The notes below the pieces were generated by a model that made no database searches, had not been told where the DNA came from, and saw nothing but the letters and a program-made list of their open reading frames with translations. From Rhizobium esperanzae (lineage in GTDB: Bacteria; Pseudomonadota; Alphaproteobacteria; Rhizobiales; Rhizobiaceae): a DNA stretch of 64,000 bases. Shown piece by piece: positions 28,983 to 37,191 of this stretch. Every line of letters starts with the position of its first letter. Positions within the stretch are counted from its first letter, which is position 1. The translations under genes were made by a program, and so were the position numbers. Location: positions 86,961 through 150,960 of the forward strand of contig NZ_MXPU01000016.1 in NCBI RefSeq assembly GCF_002204185.1, in the 5' to 3' direction.

Positions 28983-29342
28983 CCGCACCCGCCGCGGTCG
29001 CATCACCACAGCGTAAGATAGAGATCATCCCATTCAGGGTTCATCGCCGCGACGAGATCGATCTTCCATTGTCGATTCCAGCGTTTCAACGACTTCTCGC
29101 GCTGGATCGCACTGCCGATATCCCAATGTTCCTCGTACCAGACGAGGCGGGTGCAGCCATATTTCCAGGCAAAGCCCGGCGTCAGGCCCTCGCGATGCTC
29201 ATAGATGCGGCGCTCCAGATCGGATGTCACGCCGACATAGAGGGTGCCGTTTTTCTGGTTCGTGACGATATAAACATATCCTGCCATGCCGGCAGAGTGC
29301 TTGGTTGTGCATCCCAGGGTCAAGCCCTGGGATGACGGAGCG
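28946..29342. mobile_element. palindrome-bounded element carrying a GIY-YIG gene
   Basis: The left arm CCTCCGTCATCCCAGGGCTT and the right arm GGGTCAAGCCCTGGGATGAC are in opposite orientation and flank the nuclease gene. The 13 bp next to the right arm (GTGCTTGGTTGTG) are shared with the short, gene-less pairs at 28049, 28379, 28709 and 31093. Those look like internally deleted versions of this one. No target-site duplication could be identified by eye. Confidence 0.5.
29003..29287 (-). CDS. small GIY-YIG nuclease inside a palindromic repeat
   Basis: A 94-aa single-domain GIY-YIG nuclease: GYVYIVTNQKNGTLYVGVTS (first strand and YVG), DLERRIYEHREG with the catalytic Arg, and the metal-binding Glu in REKSLKRWNR. 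This is the UvrC-like minimal fold. The gene fills the space between two palindromes, 28946-28982 and 29308-29342. Their sequence equals the arms of the neighbouring repeats, with only about 20 bp between each arm and the stop or start codon. I start at MAGYVYIV; the longer frame reads through the palindrome. It probably acts on the repeats rather than serving a cell pathway. Confidence 0.85.
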   Translation of the reverse strand: MAGYVYIVTNQKNGTLYVGVTSDLERRIYEHREGLTPGFAWKYGCTRLVWYEEHWDIGSAIQREKSLKRWNRQWKIDLVAAMNPEWDDLYLTLW

Positions 29343-29423
29343 TGGAGCTGGCTTTGTCGCCATAGGCGCCGGAAGACCGGGAGCAGATCCCGCATCGACA
29401 CCGCCTCGGCCTGCCGAGCAGCC

Positions 29424-30614
29424 TCAGCCCGCAACCAGCGCCGCCGTCTTCAGCCGCAACCCCAGCACCAGCGGCACGGTGAGCGCGTAGATGGCGACGA
29501 CAGAGAGCCAGATGGCGCCCGGCCATTCCGCCCGGAAGAGGAAATAGAGGCTGGAAAAGCCGAGCGGCGCGACGATCGATGCGAGGCTGACGACTGAGGC
29601 CAGCACGCCCTGGAACTGGCCCTGGCTGTCATCATCGACCTGCCGGGTCGCCAGCGATTGCAGCGCCGGCACGCCGATGCCGCCGAGGGTGAAAACCGGC
29701 ATGATCGCGAGGATCATCCAGCCCTGGCCGGCAAAGGCCATCACGGTGAGGGCGAGAGAGACGCCGGCAACACCGGTGAGGATGGCACCGCGTTCGCCGA
29801 GCAGCCTGACGGCCGGTCCCGGCAGGAGCGCCTGGGCGAGCGTCTGGCAGATGCCGAAGGCGCCCAGCGAAAGGCCGATCGACAGCCCGCTCCAGTGGAA
29901 GGCATCGCTGCCCCACAGCGCCCAGCAGGTGCCGTAGGCCTCGCCGGTGGCGCTGAAAATGAAGAACAGAGTGACGATGGGCAGCAGGCTTTTCACCTCC
30001 AGCACCGCGCGCAGCGGTTTGAGCGGATTGAGCGCCGCAAGATCGATCGTCTCACGGCTGCCCGGGCGCGATTCCGGCAGGACGAAGACGGCGAGCAGCA
30101 GGTTGGCGCCGTTGAGCACGGCCGCGGCGATGAAGGGCAGCCGCAGCCAGTGATCGCCGAGCACGCCGCCGGCGACCGGGCCGATGATGAAGCCGAGGCC
30201 GAACATGGCGTTGAACAGGCCGAAGCGGCGGGCGCGTTTCTCCTCCGGCGAAATATCGGTGATATAGGCTGTCGCCACCGAGATATTGGCGCTGGTCAGC
30301 CCGGCGATCGCTCGGCCGATGAACAGCAGTGTCAGATTGGGCGCAAAGGCAAGAAAGAGATAGTTGACGGCGGCACCGGCGAGCGAAATCAGCAGCACGG
30401 GGCGGCGGCCCAGCCGGTCGCTCAGCGCCCCGAGCACGGGGGCGAAGACGAACTGCATGAACGCATAGAGCGCCGTCATCGCGCCGATCATGGGCGCGAC
30501 GTTTTGGGTATGGGTGATATCCTCAAGCAGCGACGGCAGGATCGGGAAAATCAGCCCGATGCCGACGGCATCGAGGACAATGGCGGTGAAGATGACGATA
30601 AGGGATCTGGTCAT
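29424..30614 (-). CDS. TetA-type MFS exporter
   Basis: A 396-aa protein with about 12 transmembrane helices. It has the TetA-family features IVLDAVGIGLIFPILPSLL in helix 1, motif A GALSDRLGRRPVLLISL between helices 2 and 3, and ISPEEKRARRFG in the cytoplasmic loop. It should export a small drug-like compound in exchange for protons. The start MTRSLIV is set at the conserved helix; a longer frame adds 56 unlikely residues. No divergent tetR gene is next to it, so the inducer and substrate cannot be guessed. Confidence 0.85.
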   Translation of the reverse strand: MTRSLIVIFTAIVLDAVGIGLIFPILPSLLEDITHTQNVAPMIGAMTALYAFMQFVFAPVLGALSDRLGRRPVLLISLAGAAVNYLFLAFAPNLTLLFIGRAIAGLTSANISVATAYITDISPEEKRARRFGLFNAMFGLGFIIGPVAGGVLGDHWLRLPFIAAAVLNGANLLLAVFVLPESRPGSRETIDLAALNPLKPLRAVLEVKSLLPIVTLFFIFSATGEAYGTCWALWGSDAFHWSGLSIGLSLGAFGICQTLAQALLPGPAVRLLGERGAILTGVAGVSLALTVMAFAGQGWMILAIMPVFTLGGIGVPALQSLATRQVDDDSQGQFQGVLASVVSLASIVAPLGFSSLYFLFRAEWPGAIWLSVVAIYALTVPLVLGLRLKTAALVAG

Positions 30615-31409
30615 GGGTGCGTTCCGGGTCGACGCGAGCGCACAAGCGCCGACAGAGTGCGCCGATGGCTCACGATGAGGCCTGATCTGGTCAGGCATTG
30701 GTTTCAGGGAGGTGCTGGCCGCGCCATGGCCGAGGCGCATGGCGGGCGTGTGCTCGACCGCCTGGACGACCCATTCGTCCACCTGTTTACTCCGCCACTG
30801 AGCGGATCAAGGGAGGCAGTCGCTTTTCGCGACGGGCAAGAGATACGCCGAATGGTTGCGCGCGGCAAGCCCGTTTTTGTGTTGGGGGGTGGTTGCGGCT
30901 GTGACACTTTGTGACGCCGCACTCGCCGTTCGCTCATCGCGCCCGGCGCGCTTTTGGTCCCGGCACTACCTCTCCTCCTCCATCCCGGGCACCACTTCTC
31001 CTCCGTCATCCCAGGGCTTGACCCTGGGATCCATGCGGCTGGCACGGGGCGAACAGCGAAGGCGGCCCACTGCAGAGAAATAGAAGTCCGCGTGCTTGGT
31101 TGTGGATCCCAGGATCAAGCCCTGGGATGACGGAGAGTGTGGGTGGCTTTGTTGCCAGACGCACCGGCGATCCAGCTCGCGGCACCACCTCTGCCCCTCC
31201 ATCCCAGCACCACTTCTCCTCAGTCATCCCAGTACCGCCGATCTGCAGACTGGAAAGCGGATCGCGTCCCGCCGCCCATCGCGCCATCATCAACGATACG
31301 GCCACCAATGACGCGTTTCGCCTGTCGTTCGGCGCATATGAGGTTGTCTCGCCGGAACAGTGGCTTCACCATGAAGGGAACTTCAGCTCCGGACAGAGAC
31401 AGGCAGGCT
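30615..31409. other. long intergenic region with a repeat pair
   Basis: Only the palindromic pair at 31003-31136 was recognised. The rest shows no credible coding frame; a frame open from 31137 into the downstream gene looks non-coding before 31410. Promoters for the two divergent genes must lie here but no clear boxes were seen. Confidence 0.6.
31003..31136. repeat. gene-less palindromic pair of the GIY-YIG family
   Basis: The left arm (CTCCGTCATCCCAGGGCTTG at 31002) and the right arm ending at 31136 are the same as in the 27961 array. The inner sequence differs except for the first 17 bases after the left arm and the GTGCTTGGTTGTG next to the right arm. It is an isolated short version of the element. 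Confidence 0.8.
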
Positions 31410-34385
31410 ATGACAGATATCGCGCAGATGCAGGAACAGCGATTGAACGCCCTTCGACAGACCGCGTCGGGCGCGCCGAAACTGCCGTCCAACCCGTTTT
31501 TCGGCGTCGGGCCGATCACCGATGCGACGACCGACGAAGTGGATAGCCGCCTGCGGCGCATCGCCTTCGACGCCTGGATCGAGAAGACCTATCGCAAGTT
31601 CGACGACCGGGGCAACGATATCGGCGGCTTCACCACGGCCGAGATTTCCCGCAGCATGCATCGCGGTTATCCGGCCGATAAGATCCTGACCGACATGATG
31701 CGGGCGATCCATCGCTATTTCGGCTTCCCGAAGACCAATCGCATGGCGGTCGGGCTCGGCGGCGGCCATAGCGGCTTCACCGTCTGCATCCAGCACCTGA
31801 TGAACGCCAATGACGCCGGCCAGCGCGTCTATGTCGATACGCCGCGGCCGGAGAGCGATCCGTCCAAGGCGGCCGGCTTCTTCCGCCAGTCCTGGGCGAC
31901 CCAGCTGATCGAAATGCAGCGTTTCGCCGAGAAGGGCTGCGAGAGCCGCATCCATTTCGCCGCCTCCGAAGGCGTGATCCCGACGGCGGCCGAACTGTCC
32001 AGCCTCGGCGTGTCGATCTTCGTCGGCGTCGGCCATGAGACGACGGGCGCCAATGCCTATACCAGCGGCGAGATCCGCGAGCTCCTCTCCTGGCTCGACG
32101 GCGACCCGGCCAACCGCCATGCGGTGTTCGACGCCACTTCGATGCTCGGCGCCATGCCCTGGGAGCCCGAACTCGTCAGCGCCGTCATGGCGAAGTGCTG
32201 CCTGTTCATGCCGTTCCAGAAGGCGATCGGTGGCATCTCCGGCTATTTCGTCGCCTCCTTCACGCCGCATGCGCTGGCGCTGATCGAAAAGAACCAGCAG
32301 GATCCCGCCTGGGCGATCCCGCGCCAGCTGAAGATCGCCCCGCCGATCGATCCCAGGCAGCCGTTTTCGGCCAAGCGCTCCGTCGATGCCGGCCCGTTCT
32401 ACGATCCGGCCGAAGACCGCATGCTCGGCGGCGTCATCAACACCTACAGCGCGCTCGCCTTTGCCGAGACCACTTTCGGCCTGCTGCAGTCGGAAGCCCG
32501 GGTCGGCTCCATCGTCGAGCTCAACCGCCGCTCCGCCGCCAACCGCGCCGTGATCGACGAATGGGTCAAGTCGCATCCGTTGCTGTCGCTGACCGTCACC
32601 GATGCCGAGCGCCGCGGCGCCGCCGTGACGCTGCTGAAGGTCGAGGACGCTGATATCACCGATGCCGGCATCCACGCCCGCATCATCGCCCGTTCCAAGC
32701 AGCTGCTCGGCTATGAGGGCATCACCCATCCGAACGGCGAATACGAGCCCGGCCTCGATGCGGCCCGCTACGTCAATGCCTTCCCGGGCACTCCAGGTGA
32801 TTACCGGGCCTGGGTCGGCGGCATCCGCGAGCCCGAGGATGTCGTGGCGCTGCTGGAAAACCTGCAATATGCCTATCTCAGAGCCAAGATCGTCGTGCTC
32901 GAAGAGGAGCTCGCCAAACACGGCGTGACCTTCGAGGCCCCCGCCAAGACCGATGGCGCCGTGCGCAAGGACGATCCGAACCGCGCCTATACCGTGCTGA
33001 TCGCCGATCTGGTGGGCTTAAGCTTCGGCGCCGACGGCGAGCCCGATTGCAGCGAGGTCAAGGCCTATATCGAGGAGAAGGGCGGCGTCTTCCATCTCGG
33101 CCCGATCGGCGATCGCGCCAGCCTCGAAAAGGGCCGTATCCATTTCTTCTACCAGCCGAATCTCAGCACCGAGGCGGAGATCCTGCCGCAGACCGACAAG
33201 GGCCAGTATGACGCGCTGATCGCGGCGGCGACCTTCATCCCGAAGGCTTCGGTCTTCCCGCTCGGCGGCGTGCGCATCGGTGCCGGCACCGGCAATATGG
33301 GCTCGGCCTCCTGGGGCGGCGGCAATGGCGAGGGCGGCGAAGCGGCCCTGATGAACACGCCCGGCATCAACAGTCGGGCAACCGCCCAGATGGCTGTGAA
33401 GGCGATCCTGAAGGTCGTGCCGGATCTGCCGGTCGACCGGCTGCACCGGATGGTCGCCGGCGGTGATTTCGATACCGGCCGGCAGCTGAAGGATTTCCCG
33501 ACGGCGAAACTCGAGGGCCGCAAGCTCGCCGTTCTCGGCTACGGCAATATCGGCCGTGAAGTCGCCAAGCTCGCCAAGGCCTTCGGCATGAAGGTGGCGA
33601 TCTATGCCCGCGAGCATCACCGGCGCTGGATCGAAGCCGAGGGCTTCGACTATGCCGCAAGCCCGGTCGAAGCGGCAGCCGGCGCCGACGTGCTCTCCGT
33701 CCACATCGGCCTCGGCCGCCTGGATGCTTCGACCGGCACCTATTCCAATGCCGGCACCGTCGACGCCAAGGTGCTCGGCGCCATGAAGGACGGCGCGGTG
33801 CTGGTCAATTACGACCGCGGCGAAGTCGTTGATCCCTATGCCCTCGATGCGGCACTTGCCTCCGGCAAGATCGCCCATGCGGCAATCGACGCCGACCTCT
33901 TCAGGGATGCCGCGACCGGCGCGCTCAGCGGCCCGATGCTGCCCTACCTGCCGCTCGAAACGCGGCACAAGGGCAAGCTCGAACTCTTGCCGCACGCCGC
34001 CGCCGACACCGACCACCCCTCGCGGGTGACCGGCGCCAAGCAAGCGGTCGACCAGATCTTCGACGTCATCCGCTTCAAATCCGTCGTCAATCTCAAGGGC
34101 GACCTGCCGGAGGGTTACGTCTCCGCCGGCAGCCGCACGCCGGCCGGCATCGGCAAGGTGACGAAGCAGGTCGTCGCCGAGGCCGGCGGCAAGGCGGAGC
34201 TGCTCGAAGAACTGCGCCAGACCTCGGAAAAGATCGCCGCCATCACCGGCGCGCTGTCGGCCGTCTCCGATCCGGCTCATCGCCAGCGCATCGTCGAGCG
34301 CTACACCGCCCTCCTGGTCGAAAACGCCGACCGGCAGCGCGCGCTGCTCGATCAGCTCGGCCTCTATGGGCCGGCGGAGGGGTGA
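31410..34385 (+). CDS. SerC-like aminotransferase fused to SerA-like dehydrogenase
   Basis: A 991-aa protein. Residues 1-520 are a fold-type I, class V aminotransferase of the phosphoserine-aminotransferase kind, with GLGGGHSGFTVCIQHLMNAN and the PLP-Lys in FMPFQKAIGGISGYF (Lys271). Residues 560-900 are a D-2-hydroxyacid dehydrogenase like 3-phosphoglycerate dehydrogenase. It has MNTPGINSRATAQMAVKAIL, the Rossmann motif VLGYGNIGREVAKLA, VLVNYDRGEVVDPYALDAAL (catalytic Arg) and LLPHAAADT (His). SerA and SerC are successive serine-synthesis steps. Several catalytic-loop residues differ from true SerA, so the substrate may differ. The start is set at MTDIAQM, with CAGGCAGG just upstream. It appears monocistronic. 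Confidence 0.85.
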   Translation: MTDIAQMQEQRLNALRQTASGAPKLPSNPFFGVGPITDATTDEVDSRLRRIAFDAWIEKTYRKFDDRGNDIGGFTTAEISRSMHRGYPADKILTDMMRAIHRYFGFPKTNRMAVGLGGGHSGFTVCIQHLMNANDAGQRVYVDTPRPESDPSKAAGFFRQSWATQLIEMQRFAEKGCESRIHFAASEGVIPTAAELSSLGVSIFVGVGHETTGANAYTSGEIRELLSWLDGDPANRHAVFDATSMLGAMPWEPELVSAVMAKCCLFMPFQKAIGGISGYFVASFTPHALALIEKNQQDPAWAIPRQLKIAPPIDPRQPFSAKRSVDAGPFYDPAEDRMLGGVINTYSALAFAETTFGLLQSEARVGSIVELNRRSAANRAVIDEWVKSHPLLSLTVTDAERRGAAVTLLKVEDADITDAGIHARIIARSKQLLGYEGITHPNGEYEPGLDAARYVNAFPGTPGDYRAWVGGIREPEDVVALLENLQYAYLRAKIVVLEEELAKHGVTFEAPAKTDGAVRKDDPNRAYTVLIADLVGLSFGADGEPDCSEVKAYIEEKGGVFHLGPIGDRASLEKGRIHFFYQPNLSTEAEILPQTDKGQYDALIAAATFIPKASVFPLGGVRIGAGTGNMGSASWGGGNGEGGEAALMNTPGINSRATAQMAVKAILKVVPDLPVDRLHRMVAGGDFDTGRQLKDFPTAKLEGRKLAVLGYGNIGREVAKLAKAFGMKVAIYAREHHRRWIEAEGFDYAASPVEAAAGADVLSVHIGLGRLDASTGTYSNAGTVDAKVLGAMKDGAVLVNYDRGEVVDPYALDAALASGKIAHAAIDADLFRDAATGALSGPMLPYLPLETRHKGKLELLPHAAADTDHPSRVTGAKQAVDQIFDVIRFKSVVNLKGDLPEGYVSAGSRTPAGIGKVTKQVVAEAGGKAELLEELRQTSEKIAAITGALSAVSDPAHRQRIVERYTALLVENADRQRALLDQLGLYGPAEG

Positions 34386-34440
34386 GACCATTGACTGCTC
34401 GGCGAGTGGCGATGGTTTGTGCTCGTTGCCGACGTGCCGT

Positions 34441-34636
34441 GCAGCCCCCTCATCCGACCCTTCGGGCCACCTTCTCCCCGCTGGGGAGAAGGGAGGCAAG
34501 GTGCACCGACACCACCCAAACGCAAACAGCCCGCTCAGAGGCGCGCCATCCGATGGGATCGATGGCGAAGCCGCGTGCTCCCCTCTTCTCCCCAGCGGGG
34601 AGAAGGTGGCCCGTAGGGCCGGAGGAGGGGGCCGCA
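34441..34636. repeat. inverted pair of RIME-like repeats
   Basis: CCTTCTCCCCGCTGGGGAGAAG at about 34469 is mirrored near 34580-34632 by CTTCTCCCCAGCGGGGAGAAGG and GGCCCGTAGGGCCGGAGGAG. Both halves are themselves hairpins, separated by about 90 bp. This is a second family, distinct from the one at 27961. It fills most of the gap 34386-34753; nothing else was seen there. Confidence 0.75.
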
Positions 34637-34753
34637 CGGCACAACCTCACATCATCATTCGTTCCGCGCTCCGCGCCCGATCTCATCACCTGCATCGATC
34701 CGCAACGGCCCTTCATGCGGATGCTTTGAGGCTGAACTTGTGGAGCCCAAAAC

Positions 34754-34783
34754 AAAACAGGCGGCACATCGGCCGCCTGTTTT
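34754..34783 (-). terminator. intrinsic terminator
   Basis: An 11-bp stem AAAACAGGCGG / CCGCCTGTTTT with a short loop. It is symmetrical enough to act in both directions. It lies 20 bp beyond the stop of the minus-strand lipoprotein gene, which it most likely ends. Confidence 0.7.
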
Positions 34784-34802
34784 CGTCTCTTCCGATTGCC
34801 CG

Positions 34803-35210
34803 TTACTTCTGTTCGGGTGCCAGGAACTCGGCGCAATAGGACGGGCCGTTGACGCCGGGAATATCGGCGACGGTGCGGATATCGCGGATCGTGTAGTCGG
34901 AATTGGTGGTGATTTCGGCCTGGCAGCGCAGATAGGCGGTGCGGGCGGCGGCGATCTGCTTGCCGCGCTTGCCATCGGCGCCCTCGGCGTATTTGGCCGG
35001 GATGCGCACGGTCTTGTAGCCGCCGCGCCAGGTGTAGATGGTGCTCGCACCTTCCTCGCGGTCGCTGATGGGCGGCCCGTAGGCGGCAAAGAATATGCCG
35101 GCCGATTTGCCGACCCAGCGGGCCTCGATCGGATTGCCGGCGGAAGGAATGGTCGTGCATCCGGCAAGCGCAATTGCAAGCCCGGCCGCGGTAATGGTGC
35201 GGAGTTTCAT
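34803..35210 (-). CDS. hypothetical lipoprotein, 135 aa
   Basis: Starts MKLRTITAAGLAIALAGCTT, a lipoprotein signal peptide with the lipobox LAGC and lipid-accepting Cys18. The mature part has GKSAGIFFAAYGPP and IYTWRGGYKTVRIP, a small beta-rich domain of the 'lipoprotein with ...YTWRGG' type common in rhizobia, with a further Cys pair near the C-terminus. It should sit on a periplasm-facing membrane surface. It is followed by a terminator and appears monocistronic. Function unknown. Confidence 0.75.
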   Translation of the reverse strand: MKLRTITAAGLAIALAGCTTIPSAGNPIEARWVGKSAGIFFAAYGPPISDREEGASTIYTWRGGYKTVRIPAKYAEGADGKRGKQIAAARTAYLRCQAEITTNSDYTIRDIRTVADIPGVNGPSYCAEFLAPEQK

Positions 35211-35472
35211 CGTGTCGTCCCTGATCTCTAGCGCAATGGCTGCGAAGCCGCCGTCGCGGCGGTTTCGCCTGTCCCGCCGAGCCCTTTAGCGCGGAACCCG
35301 GCAAAAGAAAATTGCCCCTTTTGCACTTCCGTTCGATTTGCTTGCGGTGTGTCTTTTTGCTGCAGCGGCCCATTCCGGCCGCTGTCATCAACCCGTCAAA
35401 AAATCCCTCGGTTTTTTGAAATTTGGTGCTTGTGCAACCAGATAGGCTGTTCTATAGAAGCGCCGCTGGTCA

Positions 35473-35549
35473 CGGAGTGTAGCGCAGTCTGGTAGCGCAC
35501 CACGTTCGGGACGTGGGGGTCGAGTGTTCGAATCACTCCACTCCGACCA
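35473..35549 (+). tRNA. tRNA-Pro (anticodon CGG)
   Basis: The acceptor stem CGGAGTG pairs with CACTCCG. The anticodon stem CCACG/CGTGG encloses TTCGGGA with anticodon CGG. The T arm is GTGTTCGAATCAC and CCA is encoded at 35547-35549. It is a single gene followed by its own terminator. No element has visibly integrated here. Confidence 0.95.
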
Positions 35550-35554
35550 GCTAG

Positions 35555-35578
35555 AAACCCCACTTCGGCGGGGTTTTT
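35555..35578 (+). terminator. tRNA-Pro terminator
   Basis: A 7-bp stem AAACCCC/GGGGTTT around ACTTCGGC, followed by a T run. It starts 6 bp after the tRNA. Confidence 0.8.
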
Positions 35579-35599
35579 CGTTTCCGCTAAGATATTGGC

Positions 35600-36211
35600 T
35601 TAGGGAAACGCGGTCGGCAGGCTGTCGTCCAGAATATAGAAGTGTTCGCCGATCTTGCTGACACTGATGAACTCGTCCGCACCGGGATAGAGAGTGACGC
35701 ATTCCTTCTTTTTCTCCAGACAGAACGTCTGAAGGCGCTGTTGCCAGGCTGCGGATTGCGCGCCTTTGGGCAAGGCGATTTCATCGCTCTCATCATAGAC
35801 GAGCGTCGAGTATGTCTTACGCCTGAACGTATCGTCCCATACGAATGTCCGGAAGCGCTGCTCCGCCCCCGGGAGATCGGCTCGTTTGATCTCTGCCAGA
35901 TATGCCTGCTTGGTCAGTGCAAATCGAACGCTGTCGGGCGTTATGCCGGCGACGGCGAGAAGATGAAGGCAGACGAGCAGCAGCAGGGGCGTTATCAGCA
36001 GAGACAGGACACGTCGCCAGCGCCGCAGTACCAGGTTGAAGCAGAGGGAGCCTGCCATGGCGATCAGCGTTGCGAGGAAGACGAAAAGATCGACCGTCCA
36101 CCAGTCCCATTGGGGAGCAAGCCAATAAAGCCAATCCTGCCCCAGAAACGGCAACAGCCAGAGGGCATATGTCCACGTAAACTGGTCGCCACGTTTTTCT
36201 GGCTCTGGCAC
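35600..36211 (-). CDS. hypothetical membrane protein, 203 aa
   Basis: The N-terminal 100 residues contain three hydrophobic helices (YALWLLPFLGQDWLYWLA, WWTVDLFVFLATLIAMAGSL, LLITPLLLLVCLHLLAVAGI). The C-terminal 95 residues are soluble and include two cysteines (FCLEKKKEC) and IGEHFYILDD. The topology suggests a small sensor or envelope protein with an outside domain. I do not recognise the family and the neighbours give no lead. Confidence 0.6.
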   Translation of the reverse strand: MPEPEKRGDQFTWTYALWLLPFLGQDWLYWLAPQWDWWTVDLFVFLATLIAMAGSLCFNLVLRRWRRVLSLLITPLLLLVCLHLLAVAGITPDSVRFALTKQAYLAEIKRADLPGAEQRFRTFVWDDTFRRKTYSTLVYDESDEIALPKGAQSAAWQQRLQTFCLEKKKECVTLYPGADEFISVSKIGEHFYILDDSLPTAFP

Positions 36212-36329
36212 GTCTGGCTACCGGCAAGTTGATTCGCTCAGCGACAATAACATGTGAGATAATCGCCTCACCCGGAACGAGTCCGAACGCCGCTCGTTGA
36301 GTCGCGTGTCCAGCGTGAGGGGCTGCATC

Positions 36330-36569
36330 ATGAGCAAGCGACGAAGCTTCAAACCGGTGAAGATCACCATCAATGGCAAGACCAGGACGGTCTATAATGT
36401 CGTTCAGGCCGGCAATACCTTGCTGAACGATTGGCCCGAGCAGACGCCGGCGGCCAAGGCTGCCGAGCTGCTGGTGCTCGATGTCTTCAACGATATCGCC
36501 GAGCCAGAGCAGGTGCGGCGGGCATTCATAACCGCAGCCAGGGCAAGCGACATCAAGTTCACTTCCTGA
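36330..36569 (+). CDS. DUF982-family protein
   Basis: A 79-aa protein with the DUF982 pattern: FKPVKITINGKTRTVYNVVQ, then AGNTLLNDWPEQTPAAKAAE and PEQVRRAFITAARASDI. DUF982 is a small family found almost only in rhizobia and relatives, usually in several paralogous copies per genome; its function is unknown. GAGGGG lies 9 bp before the ATG chosen here, and a longer frame upstream adds 11 residues. It lies next to the phage-derived cluster but on the opposite strand from its left operon. Confidence 0.8.
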   Translation: MSKRRSFKPVKITINGKTRTVYNVVQAGNTLLNDWPEQTPAAKAAELLVLDVFNDIAEPEQVRRAFITAARASDIKFTS

Positions 36570-36595
36570 CCGGCGGCGCTTCAAAAAGCTTTCGC

Positions 36596-36823
36596 TTACT
36601 TCCATGACACATGCTCCTGATTGTCGCGATCGCGATGCTTCAGCTGCGGCTCTATCCAGGCTGCCGTAACGATCGCCGCGATGAAACCGAAGACAAGGCA
36701 GGTGATCGCTTGAATCCGCCAGGAGACGAAGGTGACCGGCGCCGGGATGATGGGCTTCTCTCCGCATTGACCGGGCGGGCAGGCGCAGCCGGAAAAGGCC
36801 TTGATGACGCAATCGGCGGACAT
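36596..36823 (-). CDS. small single-span membrane protein of the phage-like cluster
   Basis: A 75-aa protein: a Cys-rich start (SGCACPPGQCGEK), one transmembrane helix (ITCLVFGFIAAIVTAAWIEP) and a charged tail. GGGAG lies 8 bp before the start. It is the second gene of the left operon, 13 bp downstream of the 87-aa gene, and shares its operator-bearing promoter. The size and layout recall small prophage membrane proteins such as holin- or spanin-like ones, but no motif proves this. Confidence 0.55.
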   Translation of the reverse strand: MSADCVIKAFSGCACPPGQCGEKPIIPAPVTFVSWRIQAITCLVFGFIAAIVTAAWIEPQLKHRDRDNQEHVSWK

Positions 36824-36836
36824 GTCGGTTTCTCCC

Positions 36837-37100
36837 TCAGGCGTAAAGCTGATCGCGATCGGTGATGCCCATGATCTCGCGGGCGTAGCGGTAATGCGCC
36901 TCGACGCTGGCGGTGGCGCCGCGCAGCCATGACGGGCCGCGGACCGAATGTTCGGGGCGGCCGAGATAGGCAAAGCCGAGAGCGCCCATGCGCTGGGCCT
37001 CGTTGGCCATATAGGCATCGCAGTCATCGAGCCCGCGCACCGCATTCCAGCGGGTGTCCCGCCGGCTCTGCTCGGTCTCGATCCTGCGCATATGCTGCAT
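36837..37100 (-). CDS. first gene of the repressor-controlled left operon
   Basis: An 87-aa, mostly helical protein with no recognised domain (RRDTRWNAVRGLDDCDAYMA, PSWLRGATASVEAHYRYARE). A purine-rich GAGAGGGCAGAG precedes the ATG. Two near-identical operators lie 42-91 bp upstream of the start, so expression is probably held by the adjacent CI-like repressor. It is likely a prophage early or accessory protein. Function unknown. Confidence 0.6.
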   Translation of the reverse strand: MQHMRRIETEQSRRDTRWNAVRGLDDCDAYMANEAQRMGALGFAYLGRPEHSVRGPSWLRGATASVEAHYRYAREIMGITDRDQLYA

Positions 37101-37141
37101 TGCTCTGCCCTCTCGTGCCGGCTGGTCGGCCTGTCGATAAA

Positions 37142-37191
37142 GGTATATAACATACCCTAAATCGTCAATCGAAAAAGGTATAAAAAATACC
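37142..37191. promoter_or_regulatory. left operator pair and promoter
   Basis: GGTATATAACATACC (37142-37156) and GGTATAAAAAATACC (37177-37191) are perfect 5-bp-arm palindromes whose centres are 35 bp apart. A minus-strand -35 box TTGACG (37163-37168) lies between them, and the first site covers the spacer and -10. Binding would block the left operon. The same arrangement recurs at 38569-38618. Confidence 0.8.

Noticed and set aside
31383..32921. 512-aa minus-strand frame
   Set aside because: Antisense shadow of the SerC-like part, which has an intact PLP site.
33018..34637. 539-aa minus-strand frame
   Set aside because: Antisense shadow of the SerA-like part; it also runs through repeats.
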